Shown: positions 52,640 through 60,472 of the stretch, one piece after another
How positions within the stretch are numbered: position 1 is the stretch's first letter
Layout of the letters: every line of letters begins with the position of its first letter
Source of the DNA: Dickeya aquatica
Lineage (GTDB): Bacteria; Pseudomonadota; Gammaproteobacteria; Enterobacterales; Enterobacteriaceae
Direction: 5' to 3'
Length of the DNA stretch: 64,000 nt
Assembly: GCF_900095885.1 (NCBI RefSeq)
Contig: NZ_LT615367.1
Span: forward strand, 1,178,001 to 1,242,000
Notes under the pieces: model-generated
Told to the model about the DNA's origin: nothing
The model's input: only the letters and a program-made list of their open reading frames with translations
The model's database searches: none
Translations under genes and position numbers: made by a program

Positions 52640-53098
52640 ATGACGACACAAACTCAACGCGAATTGATATCCGCTAATGAGTCTCAATTTGACCTTACTG
52701 TAACACCAGTACCTGACGAGCAGCGTCTCGATTTCTGGCTGCAGCACTTTGGCTCTATCCCGCAGTGGATAACGCTGGAACCCCGTATTTTCGCCTGGAT
52801 GGACCGCTTCTGTGATGAGTACAGCGGTGGTATCTGGTCTTTTTACACGCTCAGCAATGGCGGGGCGTTTATGGCCCCTGATACTGACAGTGACGATAAA
52901 TGGCATCTGTTCAACAACGTGAACGGCAATGGTGCGGAAATAAGCGCGGAAGCTGCCGGGATAGCCGTCTGTCTCCTCGCGTACAGCCACCACGCCTGCC
53001 GCACGGAGTGTGACGCCATGACTGAGCACTATTACCGCCTGCAGGATTACGCCCTGCAGCACCCTGAATCCCACGCCATTTTTCGCATTATTGATTAA
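52640..53098 (+). CDS. ArdB/KlcA-type antirestriction protein (YafX/YfjX-like)
   Basis: A 152-residue antirestriction protein of the ArdB/KlcA family, which blocks type I restriction in vivo without mimicking DNA charge as ArdA does. Family text is visible: RLDFWLQHFG, EYSGGIWSFYTLSNGGAFMA, LFNNVNGNGAEISAEAAGI and AYSHHACRTECDAMTEHYY. GGAG precedes the ATG. It is followed after 8 bases by the RadC-like gene. It is carried on the same island as a complete type I restriction system, so it may protect the element when it enters a new host. Confidence 0.88.
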   Translation: MTTQTQRELISANESQFDLTVTPVPDEQRLDFWLQHFGSIPQWITLEPRIFAWMDRFCDEYSGGIWSFYTLSNGGAFMAPDTDSDDKWHLFNNVNGNGAEISAEAAGIAVCLLAYSHHACRTECDAMTEHYYRLQDYALQHPESHAIFRIID

Positions 53099-53106
53099 GG
53101 ATACCC

Positions 53107-53589
53107 ATGATGGAACAGTCACTTATCCCACTGACTCCGGTCCTTCCACTAACCGCACAACGCACGGTAAAACGCGCTTTAGCGCTGCTTGACCGACACC
53201 TGCGCGAAACAGGCGTGGCATTCACCTCCACTCAGGCTGCCCGTGACTGGCTGAAACTGAAAATGGCTGGACTAGAGCGCGAAGAGTTTATAGTGCTGTA
53301 CCTGAACCAGCAGAACCAGTTGATTGCCCATGAAACACTATTCACCGGCACAATTAACAGTACCGAGATACATCCTCGCGAGGTGGTCAAGCGGGCCCTG
53401 TACTTCAATGCGGCGACGGTGATTATCGCCCACAACCATCCTTCCGGTGACCCCACACCCAGCCAGGCAGATAAAACCATCACGCTGCGCCTTATGCAGG
53501 CACTTGCCCTAGTGGACATCCACCTGTTGGACCATCTGATTGTCGGCGGGATCGAGATTGTCTCGTTTGCCGAACGCGGCTGGCTATAA
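53107..53589 (+). CDS. RadC/JAB-domain protein (YfjY/YeeS-like)
   Basis: A 160-residue protein with the RadC C-terminal domain, a JAB1/MPN-type metalloprotease fold. The metal motif is complete: Glu in the LAHETLF-type strand (LIAHETLFTGT), then AHNHPSGDPTPSQAD supplying His-x-His and Asp. It lacks the N-terminal helix-hairpin-helix of chromosomal RadC, as do the CP4 copies YeeS, YkfG and YfjY. AAGGA precedes the ATG. Activity is unproven in this family; despite the name, a role in repair is doubtful. Confidence 0.87.
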   Translation: MMEQSLIPLTPVLPLTAQRTVKRALALLDRHLRETGVAFTSTQAARDWLKLKMAGLEREEFIVLYLNQQNQLIAHETLFTGTINSTEIHPREVVKRALYFNAATVIIAHNHPSGDPTPSQADKTITLRLMQALALVDIHLLDHLIVGGIEIVSFAERGWL

Positions 53590-53602
53590 GGAGAAAACAG
53601 TG

Positions 53603-53824
53603 ATGAATATCATCAGCAAGCGTCAAGCGATGACAATCTACAGTCAGCATCCGCAGTCCCGCTTATTTCGGTTTTGCAAAGGGAAATATAAGTGGTCCGG
53701 CAGCATCTGCCACTACGCCGGGCGCGAGGTGCAGGATATTAGCGGGGTACTGGCTGTATACGCCGAACGACGTCAGGACTTCAACGGCCCGTATGTGGCC
53801 CTGCGTTGTGTCACGCTGAATTAA
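53603..53824 (+). CDS. DUF987 protein (YeeT/YkfH/YpjJ-like)
   Basis: A 73-residue protein matching the DUF987 family that always precedes the CbeA-CbtA pair in CP4-like elements: MNIISKRQAMTIYSQHP, SRLFRFCKGKYKWSGS, and GREVQDISGVLAVYAERRQD. Function unknown. AAGGAG lies 9 bases before the ATG at 53603; a GTG directly upstream is an alternative start. It ends 22 bases before the antitoxin gene. Confidence 0.82.
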   Translation: MNIISKRQAMTIYSQHPQSRLFRFCKGKYKWSGSICHYAGREVQDISGVLAVYAERRQDFNGPYVALRCVTLN

Positions 53825-53846
53825 CTCATAATTAAGGAGCGCTACA

Positions 53847-54197
53847 TTGTCGAATAAAACACCGACAGCAAGCAACCACACGAAAGCGCCTTGGTGGGGA
53901 CTGAAACGCGATATCACCCCGAGCTTTGGCGCACGGCTGGTCCAGGAAGGCAACTGCCTGCATTACCTGGCTGACCGTACCAGCATCGCCGGGACATTCA
54001 GTGATGCAGAGTTATGCCATCTGGACCAGGACTTTCCGGTACTGATGAAACAGATGGAACTAATGCTCACCAGCGGCGAACTTAATCCCCGCCACCAGCA
54101 CAGCGTCACGCTGTATGTGAAGGGGCTGACATGCGAAGCGGATACTCTTGGTTCGCATGGCTACGTCTACATCGTCATTTACCCCACAAAACGTTAA
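53847..54197 (+). CDS. cbeA: CbeA (YeeU/YfjZ)-type antitoxin
   Basis: A 116-residue type IV antitoxin that counteracts CbtA by stabilising the MreB and FtsZ polymers rather than binding the toxin. The family core is clear: WWGLKRDITPSFGARLVQEG, LHYLADRTSIAGTF, and the C-terminal SHGYVYIVIYPTKR. It begins with TTG; AAGGAG lies 8 bases upstream, which decides the start. The gene directly downstream is a broken cbtA, while an intact cbtA lies 640 bases further, so this antitoxin must now serve the displaced copy. Confidence 0.85.
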   Translation: MSNKTPTASNHTKAPWWGLKRDITPSFGARLVQEGNCLHYLADRTSIAGTFSDAELCHLDQDFPVLMKQMELMLTSGELNPRHQHSVTLYVKGLTCEADTLGSHGYVYIVIYPTKR

Positions 54198-54224
54198 ACC
54201 TTTTTAATTCACGCGAGAAAAAAA

Positions 54225-54427
54225 ATGAAAATCTTACCTGCAACAATCCGGCGAGTGACGATGCCATATCCACTGCCTGGGGGGGCTGGCTAATGTTACT
54301 GATAAGCCTGCTGTTACAGTCCTGTGGGCTGACGTTGAGCGGCACATTATTCAATGATGAAAACGTTATTTTGAAAAACGAAGCTGGAACTTACCCAAAC
54401 ACAGAAGGAAATTATGATGAAAAATAA
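54225..54427 (+). pseudogene. Degenerate cbtA toxin gene directly behind cbeA
   Basis: The frame begins MKILPATIRRVTMPYPLPGG, matching the MKxLPATxxR start of CbtA toxins at the canonical position, but stops at 54291 just after a G7 run. The next frame continues W-LMLLISLLLQSCGLTLSG-TLFNDENVI, corresponding to [28 protein letters not shown] of CbtA, then decays and ends at 54427. One extra base in the G7 run would rejoin the first two parts, but the tail is eroded, so it is inactive. Confidence 0.65.
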
Positions 54428-54701
54428 CATTCGTTGCCCAGTATGTAACTCCCACCGAGTTCGGGAGCGTCATACCGGCAAGAAAGGGGGCGCTGTTGCT
54501 GGCGGTGTATCAGGGGCTTTAAGTGGGGCTGCCATTGGTTCAGCCATTCCTGTTGTTGGCACGATTGCAGGCGCAACTATAGGTACATTATTCGGACGAT
54601 TTATCGCTGGAGCGACAGCGGGGGCAGTGACAGGCGCTGCACTGGATGGCGTCATCTTCGACCGCTATGAATGTGAGTATTGTGCTCATACATTTGATTA
54701 A
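54417..54701 (+). CDS. Small zinc-ribbon protein with an inserted glycine-zipper membrane segment
   Basis: A 94-residue protein, family not recognised. A CPVC pair near the N-terminus (NIRCPVCNSHRVRERH) and a CEYC pair near the C-terminus (YECEYCAHTFD) could together bind one zinc ion. Between them lies a ~60-residue glycine/alanine-rich stretch with glycine-zipper periodicity (AVAGGVSGALSGAAIGSAIP, TIAGATIGTLFGRFIAGATA) able to insert in or pore through membranes. AAGGAA lies 6-7 bases before the ATG at 54417. It is wedged between a dead and a live cbtA, suggesting insertion or rearrangement at the toxin locus. Possible small toxin or envelope protein; unproven. Confidence 0.65.
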   Translation: MKNNIRCPVCNSHRVRERHTGKKGGAVAGGVSGALSGAAIGSAIPVVGTIAGATIGTLFGRFIAGATAGAVTGAALDGVIFDRYECEYCAHTFD

Positions 54702-54838
54702 CATTATTCAGTAAAAACGTTGAGTGTTGGCGAGGTTTTCCTTCTGACGGAATGATATTCCCATGCCTGTCTGGTGATTTTATCCTCATTATTTATCCCT
54801 TACACATCAATCTCAATTCACTCGTCTGAGAATAAAAT

Positions 54839-55180
54839 ATGAAAAATTTTCCTTTAGCAGATGACCGAAGGGGCAAGTCCTGCCCGCCACCGGTGATTAT
54901 CTGGCAGATACTTTTAACTCGCGTGCTGCAACAGCATTATGGACTGGCGTTAAACGACACGCCTTTTAGTGATAAGCGGGTTATTCAGGAACATATTGAC
55001 GCCGGTATCACTCTGGCCGATGCGGTTAACTTCCTGGTTGAAAAGTATCAGCTGGTACGTATCGACAGACAAGGATTGAGTGGTCATGAGCCATCACCTT
55101 ATCTGCGGGCTGTTGATATTCTTCGGGCAAGGCAAGCGACGGGGTTATTGCGAAAAAAGGCTAAGCACATTGCCCAGTAA
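54839..55180 (+). CDS. cbtA: CbtA (YeeV/YkfI)-type toxin, intact
   Basis: A 113-residue toxin of the CbtA/YkfI/YpjF family, which blocks cell division and elongation by acting on FtsZ and MreB. The family core is complete: [40 protein letters not shown] and [19 protein letters not shown]. The N-terminus ([18 protein letters not shown]) differs from the usual MKTLPAT start. It lies 641 bases after the cbeA antitoxin, separated by a decayed cbtA and a zinc-ribbon gene, an unusual layout. No good ribosome site (weak AGAATAAAAT), so low translation is possible. Confidence 0.87.
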   Translation: MKNFPLADDRRGKSCPPPVIIWQILLTRVLQQHYGLALNDTPFSDKRVIQEHIDAGITLADAVNFLVEKYQLVRIDRQGLSGHEPSPYLRAVDILRARQATGLLRKKAKHIAQ

Positions 55181-55294
55181 ATTTTGCGTGCCGTCTTCCT
55201 GATTTACCTTCCTGACCTTCTCTTCTTATTCACTCCTTACATAATGTTCTTGCCGGTGTTGGCAGGGACATTTTCTTTCTATGGATAAAATATC

Positions 55295-56131
55295 ATGCAA
55301 ACACAGGCTGAAGTCTTAACTGAGCATCGCGAACTGATTTGCTCAACCAATATTGAACGCATTGTACGCGGTCGTGATGCTGTCCTGAGTCAGATTAAAC
55401 AGATTATCGAAATGCTTGATAGTCTTTCCCGATTAACCGCAGAAATCGGCGGTGGTACCGCACAAGACTGGGCGATGAAATCCGGGCACCGCTATGATAG
55501 CTGGTTAACAGAGACGGTGGATAAAGCCATACCTGCCATTACCCGTAATATTGACCGCAGTATCTGGCGAGACTTGATGTTGAAGTCCGGCATGATAGCC
55601 TTGATGGATGCCCAGGCCCGCGACCAGTGGCATAAAAACCTGGAAGAGGGCGACCTTCCTGCTATTAGCGAAGCCAATATCCTCACCACCTTTGAACAGT
55701 TACATCTCAACAAAATGGATGTCTTCGAACGTGGGATCATCAATGTCTTTAAAGGGCTGTCGTGGGATTACAAAACCAATAGTCCCTGCAGCTTTGGTAA
55801 AAAGATCATCGTCAACAATCTGGTGACGCATAACCGCTGGGGATTTAGTCTGAACTGGGGCTGGAGACGAGATCAGCTGGCAGACCTGGAAAGAATGCTG
55901 TTTCTGCTCGATGGTAAACCGATTCCCGACAACCGTGGCGATGTTACTACCCGATTGATGGAGCATATTCGGGACAACCCATCGCAGGATGTCTACGAAG
56001 ATGATTTCTTCAGTATTCGTTACTTCCAGAAGGGAACTGCACACATCACTTTTAAGCGGTGCGATCTGACAGAAAAGATGAATGATATCGTGGCGAAGCA
56101 TTATCCGGGGATGCTGGCTAGTTCACGCTAA
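55295..56131 (+). CDS. DUF4942-family protein
   Basis: A 278-residue protein of the DUF4942 family, which commonly follows cbtA in CP4-like islands. N-terminal helices (ERIVRGRDAVLSQIKQIIEM) precede the conserved RNIDRSIWRDLMLKSGMIAL, FERGIINVFKGLSWDYKTN and NRWGFSLNWGWRRDQLADL blocks. The C-terminus holds FFSIRYFQKGTAHITFKR. In many relatives this domain is fused to or precedes a methyltransferase-like part; none is present here. Function unknown, possibly linked to the toxin-antitoxin unit. Last gene of the island, about 85 bases before the right repeat. Confidence 0.8.
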   Translation: MQTQAEVLTEHRELICSTNIERIVRGRDAVLSQIKQIIEMLDSLSRLTAEIGGGTAQDWAMKSGHRYDSWLTETVDKAIPAITRNIDRSIWRDLMLKSGMIALMDAQARDQWHKNLEEGDLPAISEANILTTFEQLHLNKMDVFERGIINVFKGLSWDYKTNSPCSFGKKIIVNNLVTHNRWGFSLNWGWRRDQLADLERMLFLLDGKPIPDNRGDVTTRLMEHIRDNPSQDVYEDDFFSIRYFQKGTAHITFKRCDLTEKMNDIVAKHYPGMLASSR

Positions 56132-56215
56132 CGTTGATTTGCATTGAGAAATTTTACTTACACTAGCCGTTACATAAACTTTTCATGAGCATGACACAGG
56201 AGAGGAGTTTTAGTG

Positions 56216-56277
56216 TAACTAATTGATTTAATTGGTACGCCCTACAGGATTCGAACCTGTGACCTACGGCTTAGAAG
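56216..56277. repeat. Right attachment repeat of the island, overlapping argU
   Basis: Matches 30867-30928 at 59 of 62 bases; the three differences are at 56230-56232, just outside the tRNA. The portion from 56233 is the 3' part of the intact tRNA gene. Confidence 0.9.
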
Positions 56278-56309
56278 GCCGTTGCTCTATCCAACTGAGC
56301 TAAGGGCGC
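56233..56309 (-). tRNA. argU: tRNA-Arg(UCU)
   Basis: 77 bases on the minus strand, beginning GCGCCCTTAGCTCAGTTGG and ending GGGCGTACCA with CCA encoded. The cloverleaf is complete: acceptor GCGCCC(T)/(A)GGGCG(T), D arm GCTC..GAGC, anticodon loop CTTCTAA with anticodon TCT at 56273-56275, T arm ACAGG-TTCGAAT-CCTGT. It closely matches E. coli argU, a frequent integration target for prophages and islands. Integration preserved the gene because the island supplied an identical 3' part. Confidence 0.96.
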
Positions 56310-56685
56310 TTTGATAAGAAGCGTGATGAGTACCGTGCGTGAGTCATGTTTTCACCCGCACGATAATGTGCGCTGGATTATACCGGTCATCCTTTTTGAG
56401 TCAATGAATTGGCGTGGGATTCGTGTCAGTCGGCGAATCCCTGAACAGTCTTTTCTGTCTTTTCTCGTCGCAGTGAAATAATCGATATTTGGGAAGTGGA
56501 TTCCTATATTGAGCGATTCAGTCAATAGTGTTTGAATTTCGCCCCCGTAGGTGAGTAAGTTATTCGCCACTGGGTCTATGGTCGAGAAAACGGTTCTTGA
56601 TTTGGCGCTTTTATCGTCGTGTGGCGTGGTGTTGATGAGAGATGAACTGTGGCTGGCAGCCGTATAAAAAGGTATGTGGAGCGTT
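56310..56685. other. Intergenic region between argU and the channel gene
   Basis: 376 bases containing the argU promoter (minus strand) and that of the mechanosensitive-channel gene (plus strand). A 72-codon minus-strand frame (56352-56570) has no recognisable content or ribosome site. Nothing else seen. Confidence 0.5.
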
Positions 56686-59127
56686 ATGCATAAAGGGTTA
56701 TTGAAGTCTTATGGCTGGCTATGGCTGATAGCGTTACTGGTTTTTAGCCCACTGGGGATTGCGGCAACCGATCCTGAACCGGAAGGGCAGGAGCAGGCGG
56801 CAGAAAAAGTCAATGTCGATGCTGAACTGGTTAAATTGCAAAAACAGCTTGATGCTATTAAGCAGCAAGTTTCAGGTACAACAGCGGATGCAAAGCTGAA
56901 TGCGCTGAATGATACGACACGGGAACTGGTAACCAGTGCGGATAAGCTCGCCGGTGTTATGGTACCAATGCGTGCTCAATTGCAGGCGCAATTGGATGTG
57001 CTGGGGCCTGCGCCATTGCCTCAGGCCGCGGTGAGTGAAACTGCCGAAGTTACACGTAAACGCGCGACGCTCAATCAGCAAAAACAGAAGCTGGATGCGC
57101 AACTCAATCAGGTGCAGGCGATTAAAAACGGTGCGGAAAATCTGTCAACACAGATTCTGGCTTTGCGTCGTAATGCGCTAAAAAATCAACTGGCACTTAA
57201 TTCAGGTAGCCTCCTTAGCAGCCGTTTTTGGTCACCGGTGTTAAAAACAACGGCTGAAGATATTCAGCGGCTGGCTGATTTGAAAGACGACCTGAAAGCG
57301 TCGTTTTTGACAGCCTGGCAGGCGGAATGGCGCTACGGGACGATATTTTTTCTGTTGCTGGCTATTGGGCTGAGCACTATCGGCAGGCGTTTGCTGGAGA
57401 AATATCTGGCATGGGCGGGTATTCACCTACTACCCGAAGGTCGATTACGGCGCAGCTTTTTAGCGATTGCCGTGGTGTTTTCCACGGTGCTGATGGTGGG
57501 GAGCGCAGCACTGCTGGTTGATTATGCGTTTATTCGTCATGGTGATGCCAGCGATCGCGCGGTTGCCTTTATGGATAGCCTGGTGCGATTGGTGGTGTTC
57601 TGCTCCATGATTTCCGGGCTCGGACGCGCGTTTCTTTCCAATAAGCGGCCGTCATGGCGTTTGCCTGCCATTGCCAACCCGGTGGCGAAGGCGATGGAAC
57701 CATTTGCGATTATTGCCACCAGTTTCCTGTTTGTGTTTGGCGTTCTTGAGCAAATTAATACCACCAGCGGAATTTCTGTCGGGGTGACGATTGTCGGGAA
57801 CGGCTTGTCATCCCTCTTTTTGATGCTGACGTCTGGGGCAATTGCTCTGCGCAGTAACCAGATTAGAAAGCGGATGGTGGAGGCAGGTGAAACACCTGAA
57901 GCCCAGTCAACGTTGTCTGGCATTATTCATCTGGCCGTGTTGTTGACAACGTTCGCCGTGCTGGTGTCATTATTGATTGGTTATATCTCACTGGCGCGTT
58001 TCCTTACGTATGAATTGATTTGGGTCGGTATGGTTATTTCGCTGCTGTACTTGTCCACGACCTTTGTTGAGGATGTGAGTGAAAGTTTATTCTCACCCGC
58101 ATTTGCCAGCGGCAGGCAAATTAAACGGACGTTGAATCTAGATGATCGCCATCTTGATCAGGCGGCGGCTATTTTGTCTGCGGGGCTGAAGGTGCTGTTA
58201 GTCCTGATGTCGATTGTCGCCTTGCTCAACGGTGCGTTTGGCTCGACAACACCGGTGGAAGTGGTTCAAAAAGCGGTTGAAATATGGGGCGGCAAAGGGC
58301 TTGAATCTATCAGTATTGTGCCTGCTCATTTAGTTAATGCGGCTATTTTACTCATAGTGGGGGTTTATAGCTTACGTGTATCCCGGCGTTGGCTGGAACA
58401 TGAGTTCTTACCCAAAACGATGTTAGAGGCAGGCATTAAAGCCTCGCTGGTGACACTCTTTTCCAATATCGGTTATATCCTGATTATTTTGCTGACGCTG
58501 GCAACATTGGGTATTGAGTGGAGCAAACTGGCCTGGATTGTCAGTGCGCTATCGGTGGGGATTGGTTTTGGCTTGCAGGAAATTGTGAAGAACTTTATTT
58601 CCGGCTTGATTCTTCTGACCGAACGCCCGGTAAAAGTGGGTGACCTGGTCAATATCAGCGGGGTGGAAGGCGATATCCGGCGCATTAATGTTCGAGCCAC
58701 GGAAATTCAATTAGGTGACCGCTCCACGGTGATTGTCCCTAACTCTCAGTTTATCTCACAGAATGTGCGCAATATTACTATGGGTAACCCCATGGGTGTG
58801 GCGACATTGGCATTAACTTTTCCTTTGGATATTGACCCGGAAAAAGTCAAAGGCATTCTGCTGGAGGCTTATCATGGCCATGAAAAAATACTGGAGACAC
58901 CCGCGCCGTCAGTGATGTTTAGCCAGTTAACCCCTAATGGTATGGTATTGAGTGTGACTGGATCTGTGGGGAGCCCGCGAATGGTGTCATCTGCCAAGAG
59001 CGATCTGCTGTTTGATATTATTAAGCGTTTAAGAGCCGAAAGTATTCCACTGGCCGTGCCGCAAAAAATGGTGCTGGAAAGCAATGTAGATATCGCGACC
59101 CTGCAAACGGATGTTCAGCGTCCTTGA
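56686..59127 (+). CDS. Large MscS-family mechanosensitive channel with DUF3772 domain
   Basis: An 813-residue inner-membrane channel that would open on osmotic downshock. Signal peptide (WLWLIALLVFSPLGIAA), then a ~180-residue periplasmic, coiled-coil-rich region (DUF3772; LVKLQKQLDAIKQQV). About ten membrane helices follow. The MscS core is at residues ~610-800: pore-helix-like GIGFGLQEIVKNFISGLILL, then ERPVKVGDLVNISGVEGDI and the RATEIQLGDRSTVIVPNSQF block of the beta domain. The ATG at 56686 has GGAG 4 bases upstream; the ATG at 56674 overlaps poor spacing. Resembles the large MscK/YbiO class in layout but not closely enough to name. Confidence 0.85.
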   Translation: MHKGLLKSYGWLWLIALLVFSPLGIAATDPEPEGQEQAAEKVNVDAELVKLQKQLDAIKQQVSGTTADAKLNALNDTTRELVTSADKLAGVMVPMRAQLQAQLDVLGPAPLPQAAVSETAEVTRKRATLNQQKQKLDAQLNQVQAIKNGAENLSTQILALRRNALKNQLALNSGSLLSSRFWSPVLKTTAEDIQRLADLKDDLKASFLTAWQAEWRYGTIFFLLLAIGLSTIGRRLLEKYLAWAGIHLLPEGRLRRSFLAIAVVFSTVLMVGSAALLVDYAFIRHGDASDRAVAFMDSLVRLVVFCSMISGLGRAFLSNKRPSWRLPAIANPVAKAMEPFAIIATSFLFVFGVLEQINTTSGISVGVTIVGNGLSSLFLMLTSGAIALRSNQIRKRMVEAGETPEAQSTLSGIIHLAVLLTTFAVLVSLLIGYISLARFLTYELIWVGMVISLLYLSTTFVEDVSESLFSPAFASGRQIKRTLNLDDRHLDQAAAILSAGLKVLLVLMSIVALLNGAFGSTTPVEVVQKAVEIWGGKGLESISIVPAHLVNAAILLIVGVYSLRVSRRWLEHEFLPKTMLEAGIKASLVTLFSNIGYILIILLTLATLGIEWSKLAWIVSALSVGIGFGLQEIVKNFISGLILLTERPVKVGDLVNISGVEGDIRRINVRATEIQLGDRSTVIVPNSQFISQNVRNITMGNPMGVATLALTFPLDIDPEKVKGILLEAYHGHEKILETPAPSVMFSQLTPNGMVLSVTGSVGSPRMVSSAKSDLLFDIIKRLRAESIPLAVPQKMVLESNVDIATLQTDVQRP

Positions 59128-59154
59128 TAGATCTGCGTTATCTGCCGTCCTGTA

Positions 59155-59178
59155 AGCCCCGCCGAGAGGAACGGGGCT
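59155..59178. terminator. Hairpin between convergent channel and transaminase genes
   Basis: Perfect 7-bp arms AGCCCCG/CGGGGCT with a 10-base loop in the 80-base convergent gap. No long T tract. Confidence 0.5.
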
Positions 59179-59207
59179 ATGCATGGGCTGGCCGCGAGCC
59201 TGATGGA

Positions 59208-60068
59208 TTAGCGCGTCTGTGCATGGGCCATATCGATATAAATCTCGCGCAGGCGGCGAGTTATCGGGCCGGGTTTACCCTCTGCAATAGTATGTCCATC
59301 AAGACTGATGACCGGCAGAACCAGTGAGGTGGCAGAGGTGATGAACATTTCCTGCGCATGGCGCGCCTCTTGCGGCGAGAAGGGGCGTTCTTCTATGCGA
59401 ATGTGATGGTGTTCGGCCAGCCGCAGCAATGACTGGCGGGTGATGCCGTGCAAAATATCATGGTTCAGTGGACGCGTAATGACGGTGTTATCTGCCTGCA
59501 CCATGTAGCAGTTGCAGGACGTTCCCTCGGTAATAAAGCCATTTTCAACCAACAATGCATCATCCGCCTGGTGGGCGTGGGCATACTCTTTTGCCATGCT
59601 TGCCGCCAGCAGGCTAACGGTTTTGATATCACGACGATGCCAGCGAATATCCGGGCAGGTGACAACCGATAGGCCGGTTTCAGCTTTGGGGTGTGCGATA
59701 ATCGGGCGTGATTGTGTAAACAGCACCAGCGTTGGCTTGATATCTGATGACGGGAAATAAAAGTCACGATCTCCTGCATTACCACGGCTAATTTGCAGAT
59801 AAATAGCGCCTTCATGAAGTTGATTTTTGGCAATTAACTGCTGATGAATCGTTTTTAATTTATCAATCGAGACAGGCAGAGAGAGCGATAATTCATGACA
59901 AGAGCGTTGTAGCCGTGCCAGATGCGCATCGATATCCACCAACCCACCATTAATCACACTGGTGACTTCGTATACGGCGTCAGCAAACAAAAAGCCGCGA
60001 TCAAAAATTGAAATTTTAGCTTGTGATTCAGCCAGATATTGGCCATCCAGATAAACAATACGCGGCAC
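59208..60068 (-). CDS. Class IV aminotransferase, D-amino-acid transaminase-like
   Basis: A 286-residue PLP enzyme of fold type IV. The N-terminus MPRIVYLDGQYL with FDRGFLFADAVYEV, the lysine for PLP in WHRRDIKTVSLLAA, and ENGFITEGTSCNCYMV with FITSATSLVLPV are typical of D-alanine aminotransferase (D-amino acids to 2-oxo acids, D-Glu supply). The length equals the family norm. Branched-chain aminotransferase and 4-amino-4-deoxychorismate lyase are relatives but fit less well. It is divergent from alaC, also an alanine/glutamate transaminase, across a 404-base region. Confidence 0.82.
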   Translation of the reverse strand: MPRIVYLDGQYLAESQAKISIFDRGFLFADAVYEVTSVINGGLVDIDAHLARLQRSCHELSLSLPVSIDKLKTIHQQLIAKNQLHEGAIYLQISRGNAGDRDFYFPSSDIKPTLVLFTQSRPIIAHPKAETGLSVVTCPDIRWHRRDIKTVSLLAASMAKEYAHAHQADDALLVENGFITEGTSCNCYMVQADNTVITRPLNHDILHGITRQSLLRLAEHHHIRIEERPFSPQEARHAQEMFITSATSLVLPVISLDGHTIAEGKPGPITRRLREIYIDMAHAQTR

Positions 60069-60472
60069 AGCAACACTCCTTTGGTGAGATTTTACGTCAG
60101 CAACTATGCGGTCACTGAATTGATAGAAAAGCGATTCAGGTAATGGCGAAATGTTCGCAAAGAGAAAGACAGGCAGTATTGCTATAGGCTGCCTGTCACC
60201 GGGTAAACATTGTCACATGTCGCTACGGCGCACCAAGATACTGATTTCGGTTATCGGGTGAAAGAGCCTGATAACGTCTTTTATTCGGCGCGGTGATTGA
60301 CGTCTGTGAATACCGCAGCCTTCACCCGAACTGCACGAAAGTGGAAGAACGATAAAAAAATGCGCGCTGCTATCGACAGCTTTACTGAACTGGGATAGGG
60401 TGAAAAACGCTCCGCTTCGCGGATCAGGCGTCGCTCGGACGGTCCGGGCGCTCACGTTATTTTGAGGATCCT
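60069..60472. other. Long divergent region between the transaminase gene and alaC
   Basis: 404 bases without a credible gene. A hairpin with perfect 9-bp arms GACAGGCAG/CTGCCTGTC (12-base loop) lies at 60168-60197, and a further small hairpin TCCGC/GCGGA near 60410-60422. The region is long for simple promoters; a structured alaC leader is possible, but I recognise no known element. Confidence 0.45.

Larger units (their letters stand above)
30867..56277. mobile_element. tRNA-Arg(UCU)-integrated genomic island, ~25.4 kb
   Basis: Bounded by the direct repeats at 30867-30928 and 56216-56277. It contains a tyrosine integrase at its left end, P4/CP4-type replication and accessory genes, IetAS, a type I restriction-modification operon, antirestriction and toxin-antitoxin genes. 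The left 5 kb is distinctly AT-rich relative to the backbone. The integrase sits at the end away from the intact tRNA, the reverse of the common layout. Confidence 0.88.
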
